Source of the DNA: Streptomyces sp. KMM 9044
GTDB taxonomy: Bacteria; Actinomycetota; Actinomycetes; Streptomycetales; Streptomycetaceae
DNA length: 64,000 nucleotides
Assembly (NCBI RefSeq): GCF_024701375.2
Contig: NZ_CP113910.1
Coordinates: 4,650,001 to 4,714,000 of the forward strand
Reading direction: 5' to 3'
Shown here piece by piece: positions 1-9,167 of this stretch. Each line of letters begins with the position of its first letter. The first letter of the stretch is position 1. Position numbers and translations under genes: made by a program. The notes beneath the pieces were generated by a model. That model was not told the origin of the DNA. It made no database searches and worked only from the letters and a program-made list of their open reading frames with translations.

Positions 1-128
1 ACCAGAAGGCGTTCGCGTCCTCGCAGTACGGCCTCGGCGTCGCGATCGGTGTGGCGACGCTGCTGATCCTGCTCGCCGTCACGCTGGTGTACCTGCGGCT
101 GCTGCGCCGTCAGGGGGAGGAACGGTGA
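1..128 (+). CDS. sugar ABC transporter permease, MalF-type (C-terminal fragment)
   Basis: Only the last 41 residues lie in the window. They form one hydrophobic helix (VAIGVATLLILLAVTLVYL) followed by a basic tail (RLLRRQGEER), the usual end of the first membrane subunit of a CUT1 carbohydrate importer. The TGA at 126-128 overlaps the GTG at 125 of the next gene, so the two permeases were translationally coupled. With the downstream GH20 hexosaminidase, the likely substrate is GlcNAc, chitobiose or another amino-sugar oligomer; that is inference from context. The rest of the gene, and presumably the binding protein, lie upstream of the window. Confidence 0.75.
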   Translation, partial: QKAFASSQYGLGVAIGVATLLILLAVTLVYLRLLRRQGEER

Positions 129-1004
129 CTCTCGTGAGCCAGGACGGGGTGCGCCGGGTGAATCCCGCGCGCAGGTCCCTCCGGCGTCCATGGCGGCTGG
201 CGGCCGAGGCCACCGCGCTGGCGGTCGCGGTGGTGGTGGCCTTCCCCCCTGTACTGGATGGTGCTGAGCGCCTTCAAGCCGGCCGGCGAGATCGAGTCGG
301 ACCGGCCGCGGCCGTGAACCCCGGCCCCCACCCTGGATTCCTTCCGGCGCGTGTTCGGGCAAGAGGAGTTCGGCCGGTACTTCCTCAACAGCGTGGTCGT
401 CGCGGTCGCCGTGGCGCTCGTCTTCGCGCTGGTCGCCTTTCTCACGGCGACCGCCGTCACACGGTTCCGGTTCCGTATGCGGACCACCCTGCTGATCATG
501 TTTCTGGTGGCCCAGATGGTGCCCGTGGGGGCGCTGACGATCCCGTTGTTCTTCCTCATGCGGGACGCGGGCCAGTTGAACATGCTACGGTCGCTGGTCC
601 TGCCGCACATCGCGTTCTCGCTGCCGTTCGCGATCTGGATACTTCGGGGGTTCGTGAAAGCCGTTCCCGACGCGCTGGAGGAGGCCGCCTACATCGACGG
701 CGCGAGCCGTGCGCGGTTCCTGCGGCAGATCCTTTTCCCGCTCGTTCTGCCGGGGCTGGCGGCCACCAGCGTGTTCTCCCTCATCTCCACCTGGAACGAC
801 TTCCTGTTCGCCAAGTCCTCCATTGTCAGCGACATCTCACAGTCGACCCTCCCGAGGGCCCTGCCGGTCCTCTACGAACCGGACGATCCCGACCGGGGCG
901 GCGTGATGGCGGCGGCCACGGTGATGACGATTCCGGTGCTGGTCTTCTTCGTACTCGTACAGCGGCGCCTGGTCTCCGGACTGGGCGGCGCGGTGAAGGA
1001 CTGA
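125..1004 (+). pseudogene. sugar ABC transporter permease, MalG-type, broken by a frameshift and a stop
   Basis: This is the second CUT1 permease subunit. From GTG 125 the frame reads a basic N-terminus and a first membrane helix, then goes wrong in a run of six C at 244-249. Removing one C gives the family motif FPLYWMVLSAFKP in the +1 frame. That frame then meets TGA at 315-317, where homologues usually have Trp (RPW). It resumes and runs to 1004 with the remaining helices and the EAA loop (EEAAYIDGASRARFLRQI), which contacts the ATPase. An internal ATG at 537 or GTG at 351 could at best give a truncated protein. Two independent lesions suggest a true pseudogene, though sequencing error cannot be excluded. 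Confidence 0.75.
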
Positions 1005-1005
1005 C

Positions 1006-2685
1006 GTGACATCACCGGGGGAACTGATTCCCGCACCCCGCAGCGTCGTCGCCGCTTCTGGCGCGGTACGGCTGACGGTGAACTCCCGGCTCTGCGCCGG
1101 CACCGCGACGGAGGGCGTCGGTCACTGGCTGCGCACTGTGCTCCGGCAGGCCACCGGCCTGCCGTTGCGCGAGGGACAAGAGCTCGGTGACGCCGAGGGC
1201 GACGGCATCGGGCTCCAGCTCGGTACCGGGCTCGGCCCCGAGGAGTACCGCCTCGTCAGCGACGGGAACGGCGTCCTGATCGAGGGTGGCAGCGCGGCCG
1301 GTGTCTTCTGGGGTGCCCAGACGCTGCGGCAGCTCCTCGGCCCCGACGCGTACCGCAGGGCTCCGCTCGGCCGCGACCGGGCCTGGGCCGTGCCGCACGT
1401 CACGATCGAGGACGCCCCCCGCTTCCGCTGGCGCGGCCTCATGCTCGACGTCGCCCGGCACTTCATGCCCAAGGAGGGCGTGCTGCGTTCTCTCGACCTG
1501 ATGGCCGCGCACAAACTCAACGTCCTCCATTTCCACCTGACGGACGACCAGGGCTGGCGCATCGAGATCGAGCGGTACCCGCGGCTGACGGAGGTGGGCT
1601 CCTGGCGTGCCCGGACGAAAATCGGCCACCGCGCCTCGCCCCTGTGGAACGACACGCCGCACGGTGGTCACTACACGCGGGACGACATCCGGGAGATCGT
1701 CGCCTACGCGGCCGAGCGGCATATCGCCGTCATCCCCGAAATCGACGTGCCCGGCCACTCGCAGGCCGCCATCGCCGCGTATCCGGAACTCGGCAACACC
1801 GATGTCGTCGACACCTCCTCGCTGACCGTCTGGGACACATGGGGGATCAATCCGAACGTCCTCGCCCCCACCGACACCACCCTGCGCTTCTACGAAGGGG
1901 TTCTCGAGGAAGTCCTGGAACTGTTCCCCGCCGACGCCGCGGGTCCCGCCGCGTATTCGCCGTCCCCGTCGTTCTCGTCGTTCGTGCACATCGGCGGCGA
2001 CGAATGCCCGAAGGACCAGTGGCGTGCCTCGGACACCGCGCAGAAGCGGATCGCCGATCTCGGACTGGCCGATGAGGACGCCCTCCAGTCCTGGTTCGTC
2101 GGGCACTTCGCCGGCTGGCTCGCCGCGCGCGGGCGCCGGCTGATCGGCTGGGACGAGATCCTCGAGGGCGGCCTGCCTCCGGGCGCCGCCGTGTCCTCCT
2201 GGCGCGGCTATGCCGGCGGGATCGCCGCCGCCCGCGCGGGACACGACGTGGTCATGTGCCCCAAGCAGTACGTCTACCTGGACCACCGGCAGGACGCGGG
2301 CCCCGAGGAGCCGGTGCCGATCGGGTACGTGCGCACCTTGGAGGACGTCTACCGGTTCGAGCCCGTACCGGCGGACCTGACGCCCGAGGAGGCCGGGCGG
2401 GTGCTCGGCACCCAGGCCAACGCCTGGTCCGAGGTGACCGAGAATCAGGAGCGGGTGGACTACCAGGTCTTCCCCCGGCTCGTGGCCCTCGCCGAGGTCG
2501 CCTGGAGCACGCTGCCCGCCCCCGCGCAGCGGGACTTCGCCGGCTTCGAGCGCCGGATGACCGCCCACTACCGGCGGCTCGACGCCCTCGGTGTCGCCTA
2601 CCGCCCGCCCACCGGACCGCTGCCCTGGCAGCGGCGCCCCGGAGTACTGGGCCGCCCCGTCGACGGCACACCCCCGAACCGGTAG
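1006..2685 (+). CDS. beta-N-acetylhexosaminidase, GH20
   Basis: A 559-residue glycoside hydrolase family 20 enzyme that removes terminal GlcNAc or GalNAc from chito-oligosaccharides and glycans. An N-terminal GH20b-like domain (about residues 5-140) is followed by the TIM barrel. The barrel opens with PRFRWRGLMLDVARHFM and carries the catalytic pair in HIGGDE, Asp332 and Glu333; Asp polarises the substrate N-acetyl group and Glu is the acid. No signal peptide is visible, so it is probably cytoplasmic and acts on imported oligomers. It begins with GTG one base after the permease stop and belongs to the same operon. Given the broken permease, the enzyme may now depend on another importer. Confidence 0.93.
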   Translation: MTSPGELIPAPRSVVAASGAVRLTVNSRLCAGTATEGVGHWLRTVLRQATGLPLREGQELGDAEGDGIGLQLGTGLGPEEYRLVSDGNGVLIEGGSAAGVFWGAQTLRQLLGPDAYRRAPLGRDRAWAVPHVTIEDAPRFRWRGLMLDVARHFMPKEGVLRSLDLMAAHKLNVLHFHLTDDQGWRIEIERYPRLTEVGSWRARTKIGHRASPLWNDTPHGGHYTRDDIREIVAYAAERHIAVIPEIDVPGHSQAAIAAYPELGNTDVVDTSSLTVWDTWGINPNVLAPTDTTLRFYEGVLEEVLELFPADAAGPAAYSPSPSFSSFVHIGGDECPKDQWRASDTAQKRIADLGLADEDALQSWFVGHFAGWLAARGRRLIGWDEILEGGLPPGAAVSSWRGYAGGIAAARAGHDVVMCPKQYVYLDHRQDAGPEEPVPIGYVRTLEDVYRFEPVPADLTPEEAGRVLGTQANAWSEVTENQERVDYQVFPRLVALAEVAWSTLPAPAQRDFAGFERRMTAHYRRLDALGVAYRPPTGPLPWQRRPGVLGRPVDGTPPNR

Positions 2686-2985
2686 CGCGTACCGGCCGGC
2701 GGCACGTGCCGCGTCCGGAACCGGCCGTGCGCGGAAGTCCGCCCCATTGCGAACAGGTCCGGTGAAAAGGGGCAGGGGTCGCCGAACCGTTCTCATCCGA
2801 GCGTACGGGCGATCGCGTGTGAAAACGGGCCAAGTGGGCTGCGAGGTGGGTGAACGCCTCCTAGTGGACCCCTGTCCTCGGCGCTCGCGAAGATGTGCCA
2901 GAGTTGCCCCGTCCGCCCTGTCAGGTCGTACCGTACGGCTGCAACAGGTGGGACCAGGTGGGGCCGCGGGAAGGGGCAGTCGGTT
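2686..2985. other. intergenic region, probable promoter of the molybdenum hydroxylase operon
   Basis: No gene is supported in these 300 bases. A short segment at 2881-2900 (GCTCGCGAAGATGTGCCA) is nearly repeated upstream of the PTS EIIB gene at 39441-39460. A purine-rich GGGAAGGGGCAG at about 2968-2979 supplies the ribosome binding site of the next gene. Confidence 0.4.
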
Positions 2986-3879
2986 TTGAGCACGCACGCA
3001 CCGCAGACGGCGCAGTCCGTGACGCTGCCCACGACGCTGGACGAGGCCGTGGCGGCGCTGACAGCCGTGCCCGCCGCCGTGCCCGTCGCGGGCGGCACCG
3101 ATCTGATGGCCGCCGTCAACTCCGGGCAGCTCAGGCCGACGGCACTGGTCGGCCTCGGCAGGATCAGCGAGATCCGCGGCTGGCAGTACCAGGACGGCCA
3201 CGCGCTGCTCGGCGCCGGCCTCACCCACGCCCGTATGGGCCGCCCCGACTTCGCCGCCCTCATCCCGGCGCTCGCCGCCTCCGCGCGGGCCGCCGGACCG
3301 CCGCACATCCGCAACGCGGGCACCCTGGGCGGCAACATCGCCTCCGCCGCCCCGACCGGGGACGCGCTGCCCGTGCTGGCCGCGCTCGAGGCGACGCTGA
3401 TCATCGCGGGCCAGGGCGGGGCCCGCCGGGAGATCCCGGTGTCGCACCTGCTGGCCGGGATGGACATGCTGCGCGCCGGTGAGCTCATCGGCTACGTGCG
3501 CGTGCCGCTGCTGCACGCCCCGCAGGTCTTCCTGAAGGCCACCGGCCGCACCGGCCCCGGCCGCGCGGTCGCCTCCGTGGCCCTGGTCCTCGACCCCGCC
3601 CGGCGCGGTGTCCGCTGCGCGGTGGGCGCCATAGCACCGATGGCGCTGCGGCCCCTGGAGGCCGAGCAGTGGGTCGCCCAACTCATCGACTGGGACAACA
3701 ACCGCGCGCTCGTGCCGGAGGTGCTGAAGGCGTTCGGGGAGTACGTCGCCGCGGCCTGCATCCCCGATCCGGTACCCGACGAGGACGGCTCCGTCCCGTC
3801 GCTGCCGCCCGCGGTACTGCACCTGCGGCGCACCGTCGCCGCACTGGCCCGACGAGCACTGGGGAGGGCGCTGTCGTGA
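2986..3879 (+). CDS. molybdenum hydroxylase FAD-binding subunit (xanthine/CO dehydrogenase medium-chain type)
   Basis: This 297-residue protein is the FAD subunit of a three-part molybdenum hydroxylase; it passes electrons from the iron-sulfur clusters to NAD or another acceptor. FAD-binding landmarks are VPVAGGTDLMAAVNSG and HIRNAGTLGGNIASAAPTGDALP, followed by a CO dehydrogenase flavoprotein C-terminal domain. TTG 2986 is chosen because it has GAAGGGG upstream and the protein then begins close to the family's usual start; an ATG at 2893 would add a 31-residue non-conserved extension. Its TGA overlaps the GTG of the next gene, so the operon is translationally coupled. The substrate cannot be told from sequence. 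Confidence 0.87.
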   Translation: MSTHAPQTAQSVTLPTTLDEAVAALTAVPAAVPVAGGTDLMAAVNSGQLRPTALVGLGRISEIRGWQYQDGHALLGAGLTHARMGRPDFAALIPALAASARAAGPPHIRNAGTLGGNIASAAPTGDALPVLAALEATLIIAGQGGARREIPVSHLLAGMDMLRAGELIGYVRVPLLHAPQVFLKATGRTGPGRAVASVALVLDPARRGVRCAVGAIAPMALRPLEAEQWVAQLIDWDNNRALVPEVLKAFGEYVAAACIPDPVPDEDGSVPSLPPAVLHLRRTVAALARRALGRALS

Positions 3880-5825
3880 CCGACGACCAGCGCGGAGAAG
3901 GCACGTCCGGCGCGTCCCAGGGCGGGGGCAGCCGCTGGGACCCGCTGCCCCAGGGCGACTACGACGACGGCGCCACCGCCTTCGTGAAGCTCCCTGAGGG
4001 GGGCATCGACGCCCTGCTGGACTCGATGGAGAGCCCGCTCGCCGCACCCGGCCACGGCTATGTGCCGCCGTCCATCACCGCCACGACCGCGGGCACCGAC
4101 CCCGCGGTCACCGGCGGCTGGGCGGTGCCGGACACCGGAGTGCCGGGCGCCCCCGTCGACGGCACCCAGTGGCACGACTCGCAGGCCGGGCGGGCGGGGG
4201 AGGGCCCCGGGGCACAGGCGGCGCAGCAGTACGGCGGCCAGGACCGGTTCACGTACGACCCCGGAGCCTCCGGGCAGTGGCACTTCGAGGACCCGCCCGG
4301 CGTCGGCGACCCGGCACAGGCACCGGGTTCCGACGTGACCGGCCAGTGGTCGATCCCCGTCGCCGGCGGCGACCTCCCGGACGAGTCCGGCGAGTTCACC
4401 ACCTCCGCGCTGGCCGAGCAGTGGGGCGCCACCCCGCCGGTCACCCCGCCCCCCACCCTCCCGGGCGGCGCCTCCGCGCCCTGGGCCACGCAGGCCATCG
4501 GGCAGCCGTGGGGACCCGGAGTGCCGGGCGTGGACCCGGAGCACCCCGACTCCGCTCCCGGCCGGGAGCGCGAGCAGGACAGGGAGCAGGGCCGTGAGCA
4601 GGACCGTGAGCAGGGCGGCCCGGAGACCGACCGGCGCGCGGACCATGGCCGGGGAGCCCCCGCGTACGGCCAGGAGCACACCGCCGACCCCGTCCGGGAG
4701 CGGCCCGACGGGTGGCCCGCCCCGGGGCACGACGCCCCGCCCCGGTCGGCCGAGGTGCCGCAGCCGGATCCCGCCGAGTCCCACTGGCGGACCGGCACCG
4801 AGACCTACCCGGAGTCGGCCGACGGACCGTCCGCCCCGGAGCTCCGCGAGCACCCGCAGCCGGGCCCGGAGGACGCCGCACGGCCCGTCGACGGGCACGG
4901 GCAGGCTCTGGAGGCCGACGAGGCCGCCAGGGACGCCCAGCGGCCCCAGGACCCGCACGACGCCCAGGAGGGCCCGGGAGGTCCCTCGGACGCAGCGGCA
5001 CCCGAGAGCGCGAGGGACCACACCGAGACGGCCCCGGACGGGGACGCCGGAACGGAATCCGCGGCCCCCGGCACCGGTACCGGCCCCGACGCACCCGACG
5101 CCACGTCACCCGGGCACGAACCGCTCCTCGGTGCCGCGCACGACGATCATCCCCTCGCCTCCTACGTGCTGCGCGTCAACGGCACTGACCGGCCCGTGAC
5201 CGACGCCTGGATCGGTGAGTCGCTGCTCTACGTGCTGCGCGAGCGCCTCGGTCTCGCCGGCGCCAAGGACGGCTGCTCGCAGGGCGAGTGCGGGGCCTGC
5301 AACGTGCAGGTCGACGGCCGGCTCGTCGCGTCCTGTCTGGTCCCGGCCGTCACCGCGGCCGGCAGCGAGGTCCGTACCGTCGAGGGCCTTGCCCAGGACG
5401 GCCGGCCGTCGGACGTGCAGCGCGCGCTCGCGCGGTGCGGCGCGGTCCAGTGCGGTTTCTGCGTACCGGGCATGGCGATGACCGTGCACGACCTGCTGGA
5501 GGGCAACCCGGCGCCCACCCCGATGGAGGCCCGCCAGGCCCTGTGCGGCAACCTGTGCCGCTGCTCCGGCTACCGGGGCGTGGTGGACGCCGTCCAGGAG
5601 GTCGTCGCCGAACGCCAGGAACTCGCCGCGCACGCCGAGGCCGACCAGGACGAGGGCCGGGACACGGACACGGACCCGGGCCCGGACCGCGGCTCCGGCG
5701 GTGGGACGGGCGAGTTCCGCATCCCGCACCAGGCAGGACCGGGCGCCGGCGGCATCGGTCCCGCCGCCTTCACGGACCCCGGACCGCACGACCGGCCCCA
5801 CGGCCGGGACGGAGGGCAGGCATGA
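3876..5825 (+). CDS. molybdenum hydroxylase 2Fe-2S subunit with long disordered N-terminus
   Basis: Residues from about 425 form a standard two-cluster small subunit of the xanthine dehydrogenase family. A plant-ferredoxin-like domain has DGCSQGECGACNV (first Cys is residue 467), followed by an all-helical domain with CGFC and CGNLCRCSG (about residue 557). These clusters shuttle electrons from the molybdenum site to FAD. Typical family members are 150-200 residues; here about 425 residues rich in Pro, Gly, Glu, Asp and Arg precede the domain, including ERE/REQDREQ repeats, and a charged tail follows. GTG 3876 overlaps the upstream stop and no stop interrupts the frame, so the extension appears genuinely translated. 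Its function is unknown. Confidence 0.88.
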   Translation: MTDDQRGEGTSGASQGGGSRWDPLPQGDYDDGATAFVKLPEGGIDALLDSMESPLAAPGHGYVPPSITATTAGTDPAVTGGWAVPDTGVPGAPVDGTQWHDSQAGRAGEGPGAQAAQQYGGQDRFTYDPGASGQWHFEDPPGVGDPAQAPGSDVTGQWSIPVAGGDLPDESGEFTTSALAEQWGATPPVTPPPTLPGGASAPWATQAIGQPWGPGVPGVDPEHPDSAPGREREQDREQGREQDREQGGPETDRRADHGRGAPAYGQEHTADPVRERPDGWPAPGHDAPPRSAEVPQPDPAESHWRTGTETYPESADGPSAPELREHPQPGPEDAARPVDGHGQALEADEAARDAQRPQDPHDAQEGPGGPSDAAAPESARDHTETAPDGDAGTESAAPGTGTGPDAPDATSPGHEPLLGAAHDDHPLASYVLRVNGTDRPVTDAWIGESLLYVLRERLGLAGAKDGCSQGECGACNVQVDGRLVASCLVPAVTAAGSEVRTVEGLAQDGRPSDVQRALARCGAVQCGFCVPGMAMTVHDLLEGNPAPTPMEARQALCGNLCRCSGYRGVVDAVQEVVAERQELAAHAEADQDEGRDTDTDPGPDRGSGGGTGEFRIPHQAGPGAGGIGPAAFTDPGPHDRPHGRDGGQA

Positions 5826-8164
5826 GCAACGAGGCCGCCACCGTGCAGGCCGCACGGACCACGGAGGACGCCGCCGGGACGGAAGGGCCCCCGCGCGGGC
5901 TCGGTGTCTCGCTGCCGGCCGCCGACACCCGTGCCAAGACCGAGGGCACTTTCCCGTACGCAGCCGACCTGTGGGCCGAGGGCCTGCTGTGGGCGGCCGT
6001 GCTGCGCTCCCCGCACCCGCACGCGCGGATCACGTCCATCGACACCACCCACGCGCGCGAGATGCCCGGCGTGCACGCCGTCGTCACCCACGAGGACGTC
6101 CCCGGCACCCCGGTGTACGAGCGCGGCCGGGCCGACCGCCCGGTCTTCGCCTCCGACGTCGTACGCCACCACGGCGAGGCCATCGCCGCCGTCGCCGCCG
6201 ACCACCCGGACACCGCGCGGATGGCCGCCGCCGCCGTCATCGTCGAGTACGAGGTGCTCGACCCGGTGATCGACCCCGAACAGGCCTTCGAGGCCGAGCC
6301 GCTGCACCCCGACGGCAACCTGATCCGCCACATCCCGCTGCGCCACGGCGACCCGGACGCGGCCGGTGAACTTGTCGTCGACGGTCTGTACCGCATCGGC
6401 CGCCAGGACCCCGCGCCCATCGGCGCCGAGGCCGGACTCGCCGTTCCCCGCCCGGACGGGGGCGTGGAGCTGTACCTGGCCTCCACCGACCCGCACGGCG
6501 ACCGGGACGAGGCCGCCGCCGCGTTCGACCTGGACCCCGAGCGCGTGAAGATCGTCGTCACCGGGGTGCCCGGCGCGACCGCCGACCGCGAGGACCAGAG
6601 CTTCCGGCTGCCGCTCGGCCTGCTGGCGCTGAAGACCGGCTGCCCGGTCAAACTCACCGCCACGCGCGAGGAGTCCTTCCTCGGCCACGCCCACCGGCAC
6701 CCCACCCTGCTGCGCTATCGCCACCACGCCGACGCCGAGGGCAGGCTGGTGAAGGTCGAGGCGCAGATCCTGCTCGACGCGGGCGCCTACGCCGACACGT
6801 CCTCGGACGCGCTGGCCGCCGCCGTCGCCTTCGCCTGCGGCCCCTACGTCGTCCCGAACGCCTTCATCGAGGGCTGGGCGGTCCGCACCAACAACCCGCC
6901 CTCCGGCCATGTGCGCGGCGAGGGCGCCCTGCAGGTGTGCGCCGCCTACGAGGCGCAGATGGACAAGCTGGCCAAGAAGCTCGGCCTCGACCCGGCCGAG
7001 CTGCGCACGCGCAACGTCATGGCGACCGGCGACGTCCTGCCCACCGGCCAGACCGTGACCTGCCCGGCCCCGGTCGCCGAACTCCTCGAGGCGGTGCGGG
7101 ACCACCCGCTGCCGCCGCTGCCCAAGGACACCCCCGAGGGCGAGTGGCTGCTGCCCGGCGGCCCCGAGGGCGCGGGCGAACCGGGCGCGGTGCGCCGCGG
7201 GGTGGGCTACGGCCTGGGCATGGTGCACATGCTCGGCGGCGAGGGCGCGGACGAGGTGTCCACGGCCACCGTGAAGGTCCAGGACGGGGTGGCGACGGTG
7301 CTGTGCGCGGCCGTCGAGACCGGCCAGGGCTTCACCACGCTGGCCCGGCAGATCGTCCAGGAGATCCTCGGCGTCGACGAGGTACGGGTGGCGCCCGTGG
7401 ACACCGACCAGCCCTCGGCGGGCGCGGGCAGCCGCGGTCGGCACACCTGGGTCTCGGGCGGCGCGGTGGAGCGCGCGGCGAAGATGGTCCGTACCCAGCT
7501 CCTCCAGCCCTTGGCCCACAAGTTCGGCATGTCCGCCGAGCTGCTCCAGATCAGCGACGGCCGGATCACCTCGTACGACGGCGTGCTGTCGACGCCCGTC
7601 GCCGAGGAGCTGGTGGGCAAGGAGCTGTGGGCCACCGCCCAGTGCCGTCCGCACCCCACGGAGCCCCTGGACGAGTCCGGCCAGGGCGACGCCTTCGTCG
7701 GGATGTCGTTCTGCGCGATCCGCGCGGTGGTCGACGTCGACATCGAGATCGGCTCCGTACGGGTCGTGGAACTGGCCGTCGCCCAGGACGTGGGGCGGGT
7801 GCTGAACCCGGCCCAGCTGGCCGCCCGGATCGAGGCGGGCGTCACCCAGGGCGTGGGTGCCGCGCTCACCGAGAACCTGCGCACACCGCGCGGTCTGGTC
7901 CGCCACCCCGACCTCACCGGCTACGCCCTGCCGACCGCCCTGGACGCGCCCGACATCCGGATCGTGAAGCTGGTCGAGGAGCGGGACGTGGTCGCGCCGT
8001 TCGGCGCGAAGGCGGTCAGCGCGGTGCCGGTGGTGACCTCGCCGGCGGCCGTCGCCGCCGCCGTCCGCGCGGCCACCGGCCGCCCGGTCAACCGCCTGCC
8101 GATCCGCCCGCAGGCAGCGGTGGTGACCAGCGGCCGCGACCGGCTGGTCAGGTCCGGCGACTGA
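5822..8164 (+). CDS. molybdenum hydroxylase large subunit (molybdopterin-binding)
   Basis: A 780-residue catalytic subunit of the xanthine/aldehyde/CO dehydrogenase family, which hydroxylates a carbon centre using the molybdopterin-cytosine-dinucleotide cofactor. The N-terminal ald_Xan_dh domain (about residues 30-150, starting GVSLPAADTRAKTEGTFPYAADL) is followed by the Mo-binding domain, with GVPGATADREDQSFRLPLGLLAL, RGEGALQVCAAYEAQMD and ETGQGFTTLARQIVQEIL. ATG 5822 overlaps the preceding TGA (ATGA). All three operon genes overlap, as expected for subunits made in fixed ratio. Xanthine is a plausible substrate, but the active-site residues that would prove it cannot be assigned here. Confidence 0.9.
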   Translation: MSNEAATVQAARTTEDAAGTEGPPRGLGVSLPAADTRAKTEGTFPYAADLWAEGLLWAAVLRSPHPHARITSIDTTHAREMPGVHAVVTHEDVPGTPVYERGRADRPVFASDVVRHHGEAIAAVAADHPDTARMAAAAVIVEYEVLDPVIDPEQAFEAEPLHPDGNLIRHIPLRHGDPDAAGELVVDGLYRIGRQDPAPIGAEAGLAVPRPDGGVELYLASTDPHGDRDEAAAAFDLDPERVKIVVTGVPGATADREDQSFRLPLGLLALKTGCPVKLTATREESFLGHAHRHPTLLRYRHHADAEGRLVKVEAQILLDAGAYADTSSDALAAAVAFACGPYVVPNAFIEGWAVRTNNPPSGHVRGEGALQVCAAYEAQMDKLAKKLGLDPAELRTRNVMATGDVLPTGQTVTCPAPVAELLEAVRDHPLPPLPKDTPEGEWLLPGGPEGAGEPGAVRRGVGYGLGMVHMLGGEGADEVSTATVKVQDGVATVLCAAVETGQGFTTLARQIVQEILGVDEVRVAPVDTDQPSAGAGSRGRHTWVSGGAVERAAKMVRTQLLQPLAHKFGMSAELLQISDGRITSYDGVLSTPVAEELVGKELWATAQCRPHPTEPLDESGQGDAFVGMSFCAIRAVVDVDIEIGSVRVVELAVAQDVGRVLNPAQLAARIEAGVTQGVGAALTENLRTPRGLVRHPDLTGYALPTALDAPDIRIVKLVEERDVVAPFGAKAVSAVPVVTSPAAVAAAVRAATGRPVNRLPIRPQAAVVTSGRDRLVRSGD

Positions 8165-8318
8165 CGCCCGGCGGTCGGCGTCCGGGGGTGGCGTCCGGGG
8201 CCGGTGTCGTGGTGGGAGAACGTGCACGCCGATTTCCGTGCGCAGGCAACGCGCGGGGGTGTTCGAGCGTCTTGTGGAACGGGGGCGTCCGTATCCGTGT
8301 TCCGGCCGCCCCGACCTG

Positions 8319-9167
8319 ATGGACCGTCGCCCGCTCGCCCCGTCGCTGCCCACCCTGGTGCGGTTCGCCGCGGCGACGGACGAGCTGGCTGGACTGCGCG
8401 GCCAGTTCGCCGCCTACGCGGGCCGCTGGGGCACCAAGGCGGTGGCGGAGGCCTCGCGGCAGCTGCTCGCGGTGTTCGAGGAGGGGGCGGACGGCGAGCC
8501 GGCGCCGCTGTGGAGGACGGCCGCGCTGATCCGCCCGCCGGCCCTGGTGGCCGGTCCGGGCACGGCCTCGGGACTCGCCCTCGACCTCCCGGTCCGCCTG
8601 CTCGACCGGGAGGTCGGCCGACGGGGTGTGGTCCGCTTCGAGGAGTTCGACTTCCCCGCGACGCTGACGCACGAGCCGCCCCGCCGCTTCCTGCGCGGGA
8701 CGGGCCTGCCCGAGGGCGGCTTCCTGTTCCGGCTGGACACCGACCTGCCGCTGCGGACCCTCGCCGAGTACCACGACGAGAACGGCGACGACGCCCCCGG
8801 CGCGGTCCGGGCCGGCCACCTGCCCGCCCATGCCGACCGGCTGATCCGCCTCGGCCGTCTGGTCGAGGACAACGGCCCGGTCGTCGACGGCGCCACCGGC
8901 GCGGTACTGAACTGGAGCGAGCCGGACTCGGCCCTGCACCCGCTGAACACGGACGTCTCGACCCTCGCCTTCACCCTCTGGCTGCTGCACCGCGAGCACG
9001 CCATCGACGAGGAGTCGGACCACGCGCTGACCAGCGAGACGTACGACCAGCTGGCCATGACGATGACCCAGGTCCTGTCCGCCGTCGACCCGACGGGCAC
9101 CACGACCGACGCCGACTGGCACTACTGGACGGAGCTGTTCCAGGACGAGGCGGGCGGGGTGCTCTGA
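8319..9167 (+). CDS. SUKH-4-like protein, function unknown
   Basis: This is a 282-residue cytosolic protein without membrane helices. The second half looks like the SUKH-4 immunity/scaffold fold common in Streptomyces: THEPPRRFLRGTGLPEGG, FLFRLDTDLPLRTLAEY, then LIRLGRLVEDNGPVVDGATG and LNTDVSTLAFTLWLL. The call rests on motif memory, so it is tentative. SUKH proteins neutralise polymorphic nuclease toxins or act in other protein-protein roles, yet no toxin gene lies beside this one. ATG 8319 is preferred although a GTG at 8238 would add 27 residues; neither has a convincing Shine-Dalgarno. Confidence 0.55.
   Translation: MDRRPLAPSLPTLVRFAAATDELAGLRGQFAAYAGRWGTKAVAEASRQLLAVFEEGADGEPAPLWRTAALIRPPALVAGPGTASGLALDLPVRLLDREVGRRGVVRFEEFDFPATLTHEPPRRFLRGTGLPEGGFLFRLDTDLPLRTLAEYHDENGDDAPGAVRAGHLPAHADRLIRLGRLVEDNGPVVDGATGAVLNWSEPDSALHPLNTDVSTLAFTLWLLHREHAIDEESDHALTSETYDQLAMTMTQVLSAVDPTGTTTDADWHYWTELFQDEAGGVL

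Noticed and set aside
1012..4047. A 1011-codon minus-strand frame opposite the GH20 and molybdenum hydroxylase genes
   Set aside because: It is the antisense shadow of GC-rich coding DNA; the plus-strand frames contain clear family motifs and the minus frame has none.
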